Below are positions 17,750 to 25,599 of a stretch of DNA of 47,743 bases, in pieces (position 1 is the first letter of the stretch; every line of letters begins with the position of its first letter). Source of the stretch: Bacillus sp. 491mf. Its GTDB lineage: Bacteria; Bacillota; Bacilli; Bacillales; Bacillaceae_G. The notes below the pieces were generated by a model. The model was given only the letters and a program-made list of their open reading frames with translations, had not been told where the DNA came from and ran no database searches. The position numbers and the translations under genes were made by a program. The stretch lies in contig NZ_FOLV01000012.1 of the NCBI RefSeq assembly GCF_900112415.1, forward strand, positions 1 through 47,743, in the 5' to 3' direction.

Positions 17750-18628
17750 TTAGATGTAATCTTTTATCCCCTGTTCAAATGCTTTTCTATCATTATTCCT
17801 TAACCCAAATAATGCTTCTTGCAAAGCAAACGTACTTCTATAAAAATTCATTCTATCCATCACTTGATTAAAATTTGGATACAGCGATGAAAATCCCTCT
17901 AAAAAATGGCTCCCATAGCTAGATAATAATCCTGCAAAATCGTATGCTGGATCACCAATACCCGCCCCGCCAAAGTCAATAATCCCTGAGATTCTCTTCT
18001 TCTCACCATCATATAAAATATTTGTCATTCCAAAATCTCCATGAATAAGACATGGCTGAAATGTAAAATGACTGTTATCACTTAAATAAGCTTCAAAAGA
18101 TTGAGAGACATCTTGCCTTGCACTTTCTTTCATATAAGAAAACAAGTTCTCTTTCAATTGAAAATATAAACTTTCTATTTCACTATATATATCAGCAGTA
18201 TTTCCTTTTAAAATCGAACTAATTTCCGACACTGGTATACTATGCAATTCTTTCAAAAAATTTGCTAATTGTGCTGCACTTGTACTTTGTTCTTCTTCAG
18301 ACAACTGAAAAAATGTTGTATTCCAAAATGGCTCCCCATTAATTTTGTGATAACCAGAAAATACTTCCCTAGGCTCCATTGGCTGAAAATGTTGATAGCT
18401 TGGACAAGGGATGGAAAGTGAAACATAGTTTTGTATTTTCTCTAACAGCTTTGTCTCAGCAATGAGTTTTGCAATTCCTTCTTTATATTTTGGAAAACGA
18501 AATACTATATTTTCATTTACAATTAGTACATCGTTATTTTGACCAATATCATTTACATAGGCAGTCTGCACGTCAAGATTCGGGTAAATCTTTTCCAAGT
18601 ATTGAACGTACTCATTTTCTCTTACCAT
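17750..18628 (-). CDS. Aminoglycoside phosphotransferase (APH)-family kinase
   Basis: A 292-residue small-molecule kinase with the APH fold. The catalytic loop is CLIHGDFGMTNILYD (HGDxxxxN) and the metal-binding segment is ISGIIDFGGAGIGDPAYDFA. The N-terminal lobe reads VNENIVFRFPKYKEGIAKLI with a conserved Lys. The substrate may be an aminoglycoside, macrolide, homoserine-like metabolite or other alcohol; genomic members of this family often do not give resistance. AAGAAGGTGAAG precedes ATG. GNAT genes lie upstream. Confidence 0.87.
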   Translation of the reverse strand: MVRENEYVQYLEKIYPNLDVQTAYVNDIGQNNDVLIVNENIVFRFPKYKEGIAKLIAETKLLEKIQNYVSLSIPCPSYQHFQPMEPREVFSGYHKINGEPFWNTTFFQLSEEEQSTSAAQLANFLKELHSIPVSEISSILKGNTADIYSEIESLYFQLKENLFSYMKESARQDVSQSFEAYLSDNSHFTFQPCLIHGDFGMTNILYDGEKKRISGIIDFGGAGIGDPAYDFAGLLSSYGSHFLEGFSSLYPNFNQVMDRMNFYRSTFALQEALFGLRNNDRKAFEQGIKDYI

Positions 18629-18680
18629 TTCTTCACCTTCTTGACTCTAATTGTTGCGGAATTCTACTTTTCTTCCCAAT

Positions 18681-19124
18681 TTATTTACTCTCACGTCTCA
18701 AACTCATAACAGTTTGCCTCTCAACAAACCCCATTTCTTTATACAACTCTTTCGCAAAATTCCCTGCAAATACGTTCAAACGAATTTCTGAGTAGCCCAG
18801 CTTATCAAGTTCATCAACCGCTGCTCTCATAAGCTGTCGTGAAAGCCCCTGTCCACGATAAGGATGCAACACATACAATTCATAAATAAAACCTATTTCT
18901 TCTCCAGAAAAATAGTCCTTATTGCTCCCAATCAATACCCATCCTTTTAAAATATTATCTTGTTTAATAACAAGATAATATGCTCCTTTTTCTAAAAGTG
19001 GCATCGTAATTTCTAATACTTTTTCTTGCGTAAACTTACTCTTTTTCATCGTCCCTTCATATAACGACTCAGCCGCATGAGTTAAAATTTTTTCCGCATC
19101 ACTTTCAGTTGCTCTTTGAATCAT
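18681..19124 (-). CDS. GNAT-family N-acetyltransferase
   Basis: A 147-residue single-domain GNAT protein. The acetyl-CoA loop is YVLHPYRGQGLSRQLMRAA and the late motif is LNVFAGNFAKELYKEMGFVE. A strong GGGGGGAG site precedes ATG. It lies 20 bases downstream of another GNAT gene (19145-19630) and 52 bases upstream of the APH-family gene, all in one direction, which suggests an operon. The substrate is unknown. Confidence 0.88.
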   Translation of the reverse strand: MIQRATESDAEKILTHAAESLYEGTMKKSKFTQEKVLEITMPLLEKGAYYLVIKQDNILKGWVLIGSNKDYFSGEEIGFIYELYVLHPYRGQGLSRQLMRAAVDELDKLGYSEIRLNVFAGNFAKELYKEMGFVERQTVMSLRRESK

Positions 19125-19144
19125 AGAAGCTTCTCCCCCCTCTA

Positions 19145-19630
19145 TTAAATATGTAATACCATTCTTAATGTTTTCAGCATATACCCGTCAAAGTCATCTT
19201 CAAACGCATCTACCACTGCAAATCCCTTTGCAGTATAAAATGCTTTTCCCGTTTTATTTTCTGATTCTACATTAATATATATCTTCTTAACACCTTCTAA
19301 TATTGTAATTCCCTTTCGTAATAACGCTGTTCCCATACCATTCCCTTGGTATGCTGGCAATAAGTAAATCGCTCCTAACTCAGCTTCATTTTGATACTTT
19401 ATTAGCGAAAAATTAGCAAATCCGACAACTTTTCCATCTACTTCACCTACAAATAAATGTGACTGTTGTAAACGATGCTTCATCATGTCATGAGAATAAG
19501 CATGCTCTATAAATTTCTCTTGTACTGCTACCGGAATAATGTCTTTATATGTATCGTTCCAAGAAGTCTTGGCCACATATTGTACAGACGGAATATCCTC
19601 CTCTTTCATCTCACGAATCACAAAATCCAT
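19145..19630 (-). CDS. GNAT-family N-acetyltransferase
   Basis: A 161-residue GNAT protein. The core reads LGAIYLLPAYQGNGMGTALL (acetyl-CoA binding) and IYINVESENKTGKAFYTAKG. AGGAGG lies 6-7 bases before ATG. It begins a short run of GNAT, GNAT and APH-family genes on the minus strand. The two adjacent GNAT proteins are clearly different in sequence, so this is not a fresh duplication. The substrate is unknown. Confidence 0.88.
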   Translation of the reverse strand: MDFVIREMKEEDIPSVQYVAKTSWNDTYKDIIPVAVQEKFIEHAYSHDMMKHRLQQSHLFVGEVDGKVVGFANFSLIKYQNEAELGAIYLLPAYQGNGMGTALLRKGITILEGVKKIYINVESENKTGKAFYTAKGFAVVDAFEDDFDGYMLKTLRMVLHI

Positions 19631-19705
19631 AGAGATTCCTCCTACTTCTTTTTATACATCTTCCAAATCATTCATCAAGAGATCTAATAACTGGGTACAA
19701 ATGAC

Positions 19706-20272
19706 TTATCTCTTCGCTATTTTCATCTCTTCCCATTCCTCACGAATCATTCCCATCCGAATTGAATCATAATACTCGCCATTATAATAACGGCATTTTC
19801 TCATTCTTCCTTCTAACTGCATACCGAGTTTCTCAGCTACTTTCATCATACGGCTATTTCCTGACCATGTTGTCAAACCGATCCTTCCAATCGTCATATG
19901 CTGGAATAGAAAGTCAATATACATACGTAAAGCTTCTGTACCATACCCTCCATTCCAATATGCAGGATTGTAAATCGTAATCCCAATTTCTAACCAACGT
20001 GACGGCTCATGTTCCCAGTAATACGTTACAATTCCGATAATTTTACCATCTTTTTCAATAAGAAACTTTGAATATGGATCTTTCATTAATTTAGAACGTA
20101 GTCCTTCTTGAAAAACAGCAAACTCTTGTCTTACGAACGGAAAATACGGTGCATCCCATTTTTTCCACTCCGGATTCTCTTCTTTATAAACTTCCTGCCA
20201 TAGTGGGTACAGATCCTTGTCTTCTATAGCTCGAACAACTATTTTTTCGCCTTTTAAATACATTTGTGTCAT
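19706..20272 (-). CDS. RimJ/RimL-type GNAT acetyltransferase
   Basis: A 188-residue protein of the GNAT subgroup related to RimJ/RimL. It has the N-terminal KGEKIVVRAIEDKDLYPLW, YNPAYWNGGYGTEALRMYID as acetyl-CoA site, and LTTWSGNSRMMKVAEKLGMQ followed by LEGRMRKCRYYNGEYYDSI, which is diagnostic of the subgroup. Targets may be protein N-termini, ribosomal proteins or small amines. AGGAGG precedes ATG. It is first of the minus-strand acetyltransferase run. Confidence 0.9.
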   Translation of the reverse strand: MTQMYLKGEKIVVRAIEDKDLYPLWQEVYKEENPEWKKWDAPYFPFVRQEFAVFQEGLRSKLMKDPYSKFLIEKDGKIIGIVTYYWEHEPSRWLEIGITIYNPAYWNGGYGTEALRMYIDFLFQHMTIGRIGLTTWSGNSRMMKVAEKLGMQLEGRMRKCRYYNGEYYDSIRMGMIREEWEEMKIAKR

Positions 20273-20430
20273 AGAATCCTCCTAAAAGTACTTTCTTGTC
20301 TTTTAAATAAACTAAATAACCACTATATTTTTTACTAGTTTTATTTATTATAATATTTTTTCTGAAAAATCAAAACAAATAGTCGATTATTTTGTATAAT
20401 ATTGTAAAAATGGGTTTTTGGAGGGATTTT

Positions 20431-21333
20431 ATGTTAAGGAAACTATGGAAATCTTCTATGCAACTACTAACTGTTTTTATTACATTACTTATTCTATTAA
20501 ACATCCCATCTCTATTTATAAACGAAAGCAGAAATATTTCATTTCAACCAAGCCAATTCATACAAGCCATCGCTAAAATGGGAAAACAAATTTTTTCTTT
20601 ACACTCGCTTACTTTTCAAATTCCTACACCTACAGGTAACTTTAAAACCGTTCCCTTGTTTCCTAGTGTATTAGAACCATACATGTATTCATTTACCATT
20701 TTATTTGCTGCCCTATTTCTTTCTTTATTTGTTGCAATAAGTATTGCTTATTTCTATTTTTTATCATCAAAGCGGTTTAAAAATATGATACAGCGAACTG
20801 TTTTCGTATTGGAAGCCATCCCTGATGTAATGATTATGCTCTGTATACAAATGTTTTTTATTTGGTATTTTCGTCAAACAGGTGAATTACCTGTACATAT
20901 TATGACATTCAATGAAAAAAAAGCCTACATTCTCCCTATTCTTTGTTTGTCGATACTCCCTACAATTCAAATGTTTCGAATGATGATATTGTACATAGAG
21001 GAAGAGCGTATAAAACCGTATGTTGAAGTTGCCTACGGGAAGGGCCTTTCATCAAGTTATATCATCCGTAAACATTTATTTAAGAATATTTTCATTCACC
21101 TATTCCATCATTCAAAAATGATTTTTGTCTTTTTACTTTCCAATTTATTTGTACTAGAATGCGTGTTTCACATGTCAGGTATTATTCAATTCCTTATTCT
21201 CACAAATCATTTTTCAACATCCATTACATTTATTGTCCTGTTAATGATGGTCATGCCTTTTTACCTGTTGTTTCAAATTTGTTCTTATTTTATGAAAAGA
21301 TGGCAAACACAAATGAATGGAGAGATTATATGA
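20431..21333 (+). CDS. DppB/OppB-like ABC transporter permease
   Basis: A 300-residue integral membrane protein with an N-terminal anchor, a long outer loop and several further helices. A degenerate EAA-type cytoplasmic loop (YVEVAYGKGLSSSYIIRKHL) identifies it as a binding-protein-dependent permease. I choose ATG 20431 (MLRKLWKSS), preceded by GGAGGGATTTT. Its stop overlaps the next gene's start (ATGA), so the two are co-translated and probably form a heterodimer. No ATPase or binding-protein gene is nearby. Confidence 0.82.
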   Translation: MLRKLWKSSMQLLTVFITLLILLNIPSLFINESRNISFQPSQFIQAIAKMGKQIFSLHSLTFQIPTPTGNFKTVPLFPSVLEPYMYSFTILFAALFLSLFVAISIAYFYFLSSKRFKNMIQRTVFVLEAIPDVMIMLCIQMFFIWYFRQTGELPVHIMTFNEKKAYILPILCLSILPTIQMFRMMILYIEEERIKPYVEVAYGKGLSSSYIIRKHLFKNIFIHLFHHSKMIFVFLLSNLFVLECVFHMSGIIQFLILTNHFSTSITFIVLLMMVMPFYLLFQICSYFMKRWQTQMNGEII

Positions 21334-22376
21334 AGGCTATTTGGAAATCAAAACGCTTTGTTATCGGATTAACATATATTGTTATACTTGTCATCGCTAG
21401 TTTTATTTACGGTTTTTACTTCAAAGAAGACACTTTAAAGCCAATGAGATTGTTATACGATGAGAATGGAGAGTTAATTGCCGCTTCACCATTTTCGCCA
21501 ACACAAATGCCTCCGCTTGGTTCGGATCGCTTCGGGGAATCTATCTTCTTTCAAATATTAGATGGGGCAAAATTCACAATTTTATTTGCGATTGGAATAA
21601 GTTTATTACGTGTTTTTCTTGGTGCAATACTTGGTGTGTTATTAAGCTTATATGTTACGCGATTAAAATCTTTTGTAAAAACATGTACAGAAGTATTTTA
21701 TTATTTACCAACCGTTTTCGTTGCATATTTATTAATGCGACCTATGAACAAAATGTTTTTTTCTAACTTAGATAATAAGCTAGAAGTGAATTTTTCTCTT
21801 CTAACTTATCAAGCCATCGTTCTCGTCCTTGTTGTTTTGCCAACTATAACAACATATGTATCTTCTGAAATTGATGAATTTATGAAGCAAGAGTATATTT
21901 TAAGTTCACAACTATTGGGGGCTAGTCGCCTATATATTGTTCGTACGCATTTACGCGTATTATTAAAAGATCGCCTTTTCTTATTATTTATGCAGCACAT
22001 TGTGCAAACACTTCTATTAATTATGCACCTTGCGTTAGTACGTCAATTTATTGGAGGGGTACAAAGGAAAAGTGCAGATTTTGGAGAAGATAAATTTATT
22101 TCACTTTCTAATGACTGGGCAGGACTAATCGGCCTCAACTATTTTGAACTAAATGTATCTATGTGGATTGTTTTTAGCACACTTATTGCTTTATTTTTAA
22201 CTATTCTTGTCTTAAAACTAATGACAACAGGAGTGCAAGATGCTTTAACAAAACAAAATTATACTATTAAAAAAGTTGAAAGAATAAATGAAACATCTGA
22301 ATACAAAAAGGATAATTACTCCTTCACCTTCGCTAACAAACCAGAACCCCCTCATCGGTCTCCTTTAAATATGTAG
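21330..22376 (+). CDS. DppC/OppC-like ABC transporter permease
   Basis: A 348-residue membrane protein. The N-terminal part has LGSDRFGESIFFQILDGAKF, close to the LGTDxxGRDxxSRxxxGxR signature of DppC/OppC permeases. The EAA loop is around SSQLLGASRLYIVRTHLRVL. The ATG at 21330 overlaps the preceding stop by four bases; the much longer frame open upstream is a shadow of the first permease. The C-terminal 40 residues are hydrophilic and end in a Pro-rich tail. Substrate (peptide or metal?) unknown. Confidence 0.85.
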   Translation: MKAIWKSKRFVIGLTYIVILVIASFIYGFYFKEDTLKPMRLLYDENGELIAASPFSPTQMPPLGSDRFGESIFFQILDGAKFTILFAIGISLLRVFLGAILGVLLSLYVTRLKSFVKTCTEVFYYLPTVFVAYLLMRPMNKMFFSNLDNKLEVNFSLLTYQAIVLVLVVLPTITTYVSSEIDEFMKQEYILSSQLLGASRLYIVRTHLRVLLKDRLFLLFMQHIVQTLLLIMHLALVRQFIGGVQRKSADFGEDKFISLSNDWAGLIGLNYFELNVSMWIVFSTLIALFLTILVLKLMTTGVQDALTKQNYTIKKVERINETSEYKKDNYSFTFANKPEPPHRSPLNM

Positions 22377-22391
22377 AATGGAGGAATTTCT

Positions 22392-22645
22392 ACGAAAAAT
22401 AAATTGAGCTTAATTTTGCTTTGAAACATCATTCTATACTTTTTCTTACCAGCTGAAGTCGTAACAAAGTGGGATTTCAATGGAAATCCCACTTTTACTT
22501 TAACGAAAGGAACACATGTAACAATTGCTATTACTTTATCATACTTTGTCGCCTCTATCTCTTTTAAAATGGACAGATCATGTAAACAAGCTAACTCTAT
22601 ATATATTTATATATTCCTATCTTTTTTTATTCCTTTTATATCTGT
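22392..22645 (+). pseudogene. DUF1648/SdpI-like membrane protein remnant
   Basis: GGAGG is followed nine bases later by ACG, where an ATG would be expected. The frame reads KNKLSLILL, stop (TGA 22422-22424), then NIILYFFLPAEVVTKWDFNG. LPxxVxTxWDFNGNP is the hallmark motif of DUF1648 proteins (SdpI-like immunity/signalling membrane proteins). After a further hydrophobic stretch (VTIAITLSYFVASISF) the frame runs directly into repeat copy B. I infer a gene dead from start loss, a nonsense codon and truncation. A terminator-like hairpin (22467-22497, AAAGTGGGATTT with AAATCCCACTTT) lies inside it. Confidence 0.65.
22467..22497 (+). terminator. Terminator-like hairpin after the permease pair
   Basis: AAAGTGGGATTT pairs with AAATCCCACTTT over a 6-base loop, then TTACTTT. 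It probably ends the permease transcript, although it falls within the DUF1648 remnant. Confidence 0.65.
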
Positions 22646-22805
22646 ACAAGTTAAAAAACGACGTAAAAACCACTTTCTTTTTAAGAGAAGACGAGAGCAA
22701 TTGGCTGTACGTAGAAGCGGTCAGGTCATTTTTCTGCCACATGCAAGGTTTAACAAACGTATTTTGCATAACAGTGATTTATATGCCTAAAATTAAAATA
22801 GATTT
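22646..22805 (+). repeat. Dispersed repeat copy B
   Basis: This copy runs from CAAGTTAAAAAACGACG to AAAATTAAAATAGATT. It shares GACGAGAG, AGAAGCGGTCAGG and CTGCCACATGCAAGG with copy A. The left hairpin arm is TTGGCTG instead of CTGACCG, yet still pairs with CGGTCAG through G-U wobbles. It shares ACTTTCTTTTTAAG only with copy F. It terminates the DUF1648 remnant. Confidence 0.85.
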
Positions 22806-22852
22806 ATAAAGATATAACCATATTTATATTTTTCTCCCTTTCTCAAAAACAT

Positions 22853-22898
22853 AAAAGAGGATATTCAAAAAGTTCCACTTTTTGAATATCCTCTTTTA
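22853..22898 (-). terminator. Long terminator hairpin
   Basis: AAAAGAGGATATTCAAAAAG pairs perfectly with its 20-base complement over a 5-6 base loop, downstream of the GNAT gene at 22906. Confidence 0.92.
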
Positions 22899-22905
22899 TA
22901 TCTTT

Positions 22906-23334
22906 CTATATTCCCTTATGAAATGCATAACTCACCTTTTCATACCCCTCCCGTTCATAAAAACGGTGCGCATCTATTCTTGGAAACGCTGAAGTTAATA
23001 CGGCACAAGTACAATCATTCTCTTTTCCCCATCCTTCAATATATGATAGCAATGTCTCTCCGTATCCTTTCGAGCGATGTGCTCCTGCTGTAACAAGATC
23101 ATATATAAAAACATGTTTCTTATTATAAAAATTTGTACAAATTGCCACTCCCGCTAAACTCACTACTTCTCTCTCACTATTATACAAAGCAAATAGACGA
23201 TAATTTTCTTTTTTCATTTTCCCCAAAAGAGACAGCGCCTCTTCTCTAGAGAGTTTAGTGCGCAGCTGCTGCAACACCGGTAAAACCTCACAAAATTCAC
23301 GCTCTGTTTTTACCTCTTGTATATGTGTATTCAT
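22906..23334 (-). CDS. GNAT-family N-acetyltransferase
   Basis: A 142-residue GNAT protein. The acetyl-CoA loop is DLVTAGAHRSKGYGETLLSY and the late motif is SAFPRIDAHRFYEREGYEKV. The N-terminus (REFCEVLPVLQQLRTKLSRE) suits the small-molecule type. ATG 23334 is chosen because GGAGGGAAAGAAT precedes it; the in-frame upstream codon overlaps that site. It is divergent from, and shares a promoter region with, a MocR-type regulator, suggesting that regulator controls it. Confidence 0.88.
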   Translation of the reverse strand: MNTHIQEVKTEREFCEVLPVLQQLRTKLSREEALSLLGKMKKENYRLFALYNSEREVVSLAGVAICTNFYNKKHVFIYDLVTAGAHRSKGYGETLLSYIEGWGKENDCTCAVLTSAFPRIDAHRFYEREGYEKVSYAFHKGI

Positions 23335-23463
23335 ATTCTTTCCCTCCAACTATTTATCAACAATTCAAAATGTTTTATTATTATTATTATAAGAATCATA
23401 TGCCCCTTTTATAAGTGACAGTTTTATTCTTTTTTACAGGGGCAGTTTGAGAGGTTGATAACG

Positions 23464-24858
23464 ATGGAGCTTACCATCCCATTAGACTCAAAAAGTAAAA
23501 TACCTATTTACATACAAATTTATAACTATATGAAAAAAGAAATCTTACAAGGAAGGATCAAAGTCGGTAGCCGCCTACCATCTCATCGGAATTTATCTTT
23601 GCAGCTTAATGTAAGCCGTAATACAGTGGAATATGCATATCAACAGCTAATAGCTGAAGGATATGTAGAGAGTAAACATAGACGTGGTTTATTTGTAGCA
23701 AGTATAGATTACGATATGATTCGAACAGCAAATAATAAAAATATAGGAAATAGAAAGCAATCTATTCAGGAGAATTTCCGTTTCGACTTCAGTCATGGAA
23801 GCATTGATACCTCATCTTTTCCATTGTCAAATTGGAAAAAGATGACAAATCATTGTCTCTTAGAGTATGAAAAGGAATTATTTACAAAAGAAGACCCTCA
23901 AGGTGAATGGCAACTACGTTCGGAAATTTCTCGTTATCTCTATCAAGCACGCGGTGTTCAGTCTACTCCAGAACAAATTATTATTGGAGCGGGTACACAG
24001 CCACTTCTTTGGTTACTTTTGCAATTACTTGGTTATGAGAACAGCTATGCAATGGAAAATCCCGGCTTCCACCGCGTAAGAGCTATCATGCAAAGCTGCG
24101 GCTTACATATACAGCCCATTTCTCTAGATGAAAAAGGAATTCATATTTCTTCTTTATATGAAAGTGGCGCTACTGTCGCATATGTAACACCATCTCATCA
24201 GTTTCCATTTGGAATGATTATGCCACTTTCCCGCCGAATGGAACTACTAAAGTGGGCTAACGACAATAACGGGTACATTATAGAAGATGATTATGACGGG
24301 GAATTTCGTTATATCGGAAAACCGATTCCTTCCTTACAAGGATTAGACACTAACGGGCGCGTTATTTATATGGGCACATTTTCAAAATCATTTTTACCTT
24401 CATTCCGAATGAGTTATATGGTTCTTCCGCAAACGCTACTAGCAAACTATGAACATGATGGAACCATTTTCAAGCAAACTGTCTCCAAAATTCAGCAACT
24501 TACGTTTGCTACATTTATGAAAGAAGGATATTGGGAACGACACTTAAATCGCCTTCGTACTGTATATAAAAAGAAACATCACTTATTCATCCAAACCATT
24601 CAACAAGAAATGGGCTCTTCTGTTGATATCATCGGTTCTCAGTCTGGGCTTCATATTGTATTACACGTTCATAACAGGATGAATGAACAAGAGCTTATAA
24701 ATAAAGCAGCTGAACAAAGCGTGAAAGTGTATCCTTTATCTCCGTACGATATGGTAAATAACCTCCAGGTTGAGTCTTATGTTTTGATGGGATTTGGAGG
24801 AATATCGATAACTGACATTCCATGTGCCGTTCAATTATTGAAGAAAGCTTGGTTTTAA
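23464..24858 (+). CDS. MocR-family transcription regulator (GntR HTH plus aminotransferase domain)
   Basis: A 464-residue PLP-dependent regulator. Residues about 10-75 form a winged GntR-type helix-turn-helix (YNYMKKEILQGRIKVGSRLP, NVSRNTVEYAYQQLIAEGYV). The rest is a fold-type I aminotransferase domain. It shows the PLP-binding Asp region (EDDYDGEFRY) and the Schiff-base Lys in YMGTFSKSFLPSFRMSY. Members such as GabR and PdxR sense amines or PLP and control a divergent neighbour. Here the neighbour is the GNAT gene ending at 23334, a likely target. ATG 23464 has GAGAGGT upstream. Confidence 0.92.
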   Translation: MELTIPLDSKSKIPIYIQIYNYMKKEILQGRIKVGSRLPSHRNLSLQLNVSRNTVEYAYQQLIAEGYVESKHRRGLFVASIDYDMIRTANNKNIGNRKQSIQENFRFDFSHGSIDTSSFPLSNWKKMTNHCLLEYEKELFTKEDPQGEWQLRSEISRYLYQARGVQSTPEQIIIGAGTQPLLWLLLQLLGYENSYAMENPGFHRVRAIMQSCGLHIQPISLDEKGIHISSLYESGATVAYVTPSHQFPFGMIMPLSRRMELLKWANDNNGYIIEDDYDGEFRYIGKPIPSLQGLDTNGRVIYMGTFSKSFLPSFRMSYMVLPQTLLANYEHDGTIFKQTVSKIQQLTFATFMKEGYWERHLNRLRTVYKKKHHLFIQTIQQEMGSSVDIIGSQSGLHIVLHVHNRMNEQELINKAAEQSVKVYPLSPYDMVNNLQVESYVLMGFGGISITDIPCAVQLLKKAWF

Positions 24859-25065
24859 CAAAAAACTCAAAATAACGTATCCTTCCATATTTTTGGTAGT
24901 TGTTATATAATTATTTTAAGTGAATTTTCCGACAAGTAATTATATATATGAAAACAGAAAATCATATCGATACTTATGTCGTTTACTACCTTTTCAGAGG
25001 AGCATCAATCTAGTTGGATTACCAATCTTTCTTCTAATTCATACACTAAAAAAGGAGAATATTCT

Positions 25066-25482
25066 ATGCAAATTCAAAACAAATGGAGTAAAAAAGACAG
25101 CGATTATATTAGAAAACAACTCATTTCCTTCAATAACTCACAAGTTTCAGAAAGTAAACCATCACCTCTAAAAGATGTCTGTTTAACAGTGAAAAATGAT
25201 GATGGAGAAATCGGAGCTGGTTTAATCGGTATTATTTTTTGGCAATGCCTACACGTTGATATTTTATGGGTCGGTGATAGCCTGCGTCACCAAGGTTATG
25301 GCAGTAAACTTCTATTGGAAGCTGAACGAATAGCGAAAGAAACTGAATGTACGCTCATCAAACTTGATACTTTTAGTTTCCAAGCACCTGAATTTTATAA
25401 AAAGCATGGCTATGAAGTATATGGTGTTTTAGAAGATTTTCCAAAAGGACATACTCATTATTACTTACAAAAGAGAATATAA
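25066..25482 (+). CDS. GNAT-family N-acetyltransferase
   Basis: A 138-residue GNAT protein. It reads DILWVGDSLRHQGYGSKLLL (acetyl-CoA loop) and FSFQAPEFYKKHGYEVYGVL, close to the streptothricin/histone-like small GNATs. I choose ATG 25066, preceded by AAAGGAGAATATTCT, over an upstream ATG in frame at 24976 that lacks a site. The 200 bases before it are AT-rich with no other gene seen. A terminator follows. Confidence 0.87.
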   Translation: MQIQNKWSKKDSDYIRKQLISFNNSQVSESKPSPLKDVCLTVKNDDGEIGAGLIGIIFWQCLHVDILWVGDSLRHQGYGSKLLLEAERIAKETECTLIKLDTFSFQAPEFYKKHGYEVYGVLEDFPKGHTHYYLQKRI

Positions 25483-25505
25483 AATAGAAATTTTTAAGCT
25501 ATACA

Positions 25506-25556
25506 AAAAGGATAGATAACACAGAGACTATTCTGCATTAACTATCCTTTTCTTTT
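25506..25556 (+). terminator. Terminator after the 25066 GNAT gene
   Basis: AAAAGGATAG pairs with CTATCCTTTT over a 26-base loop, then a T-rich tract. Confidence 0.7.
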
Positions 25557-25599
25557 TTCCCCTATACAGGAGGAAAGTAAGGTATGAATTATTTAAGCA

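Noticed and set aside
21159-21329. N-terminal extension of the second permease
   Set aside because: The frame is open only because it shadows the first permease. The ATGA overlap at 21330 and the membrane start MKAIWKSKR give the real start.
24976-25065. Longer N-terminus for the GNAT protein at 25066
   Set aside because: No ribosome site at the upstream ATG, and a strong AAAGGAG sits directly before ATG 25066 inside the extension.
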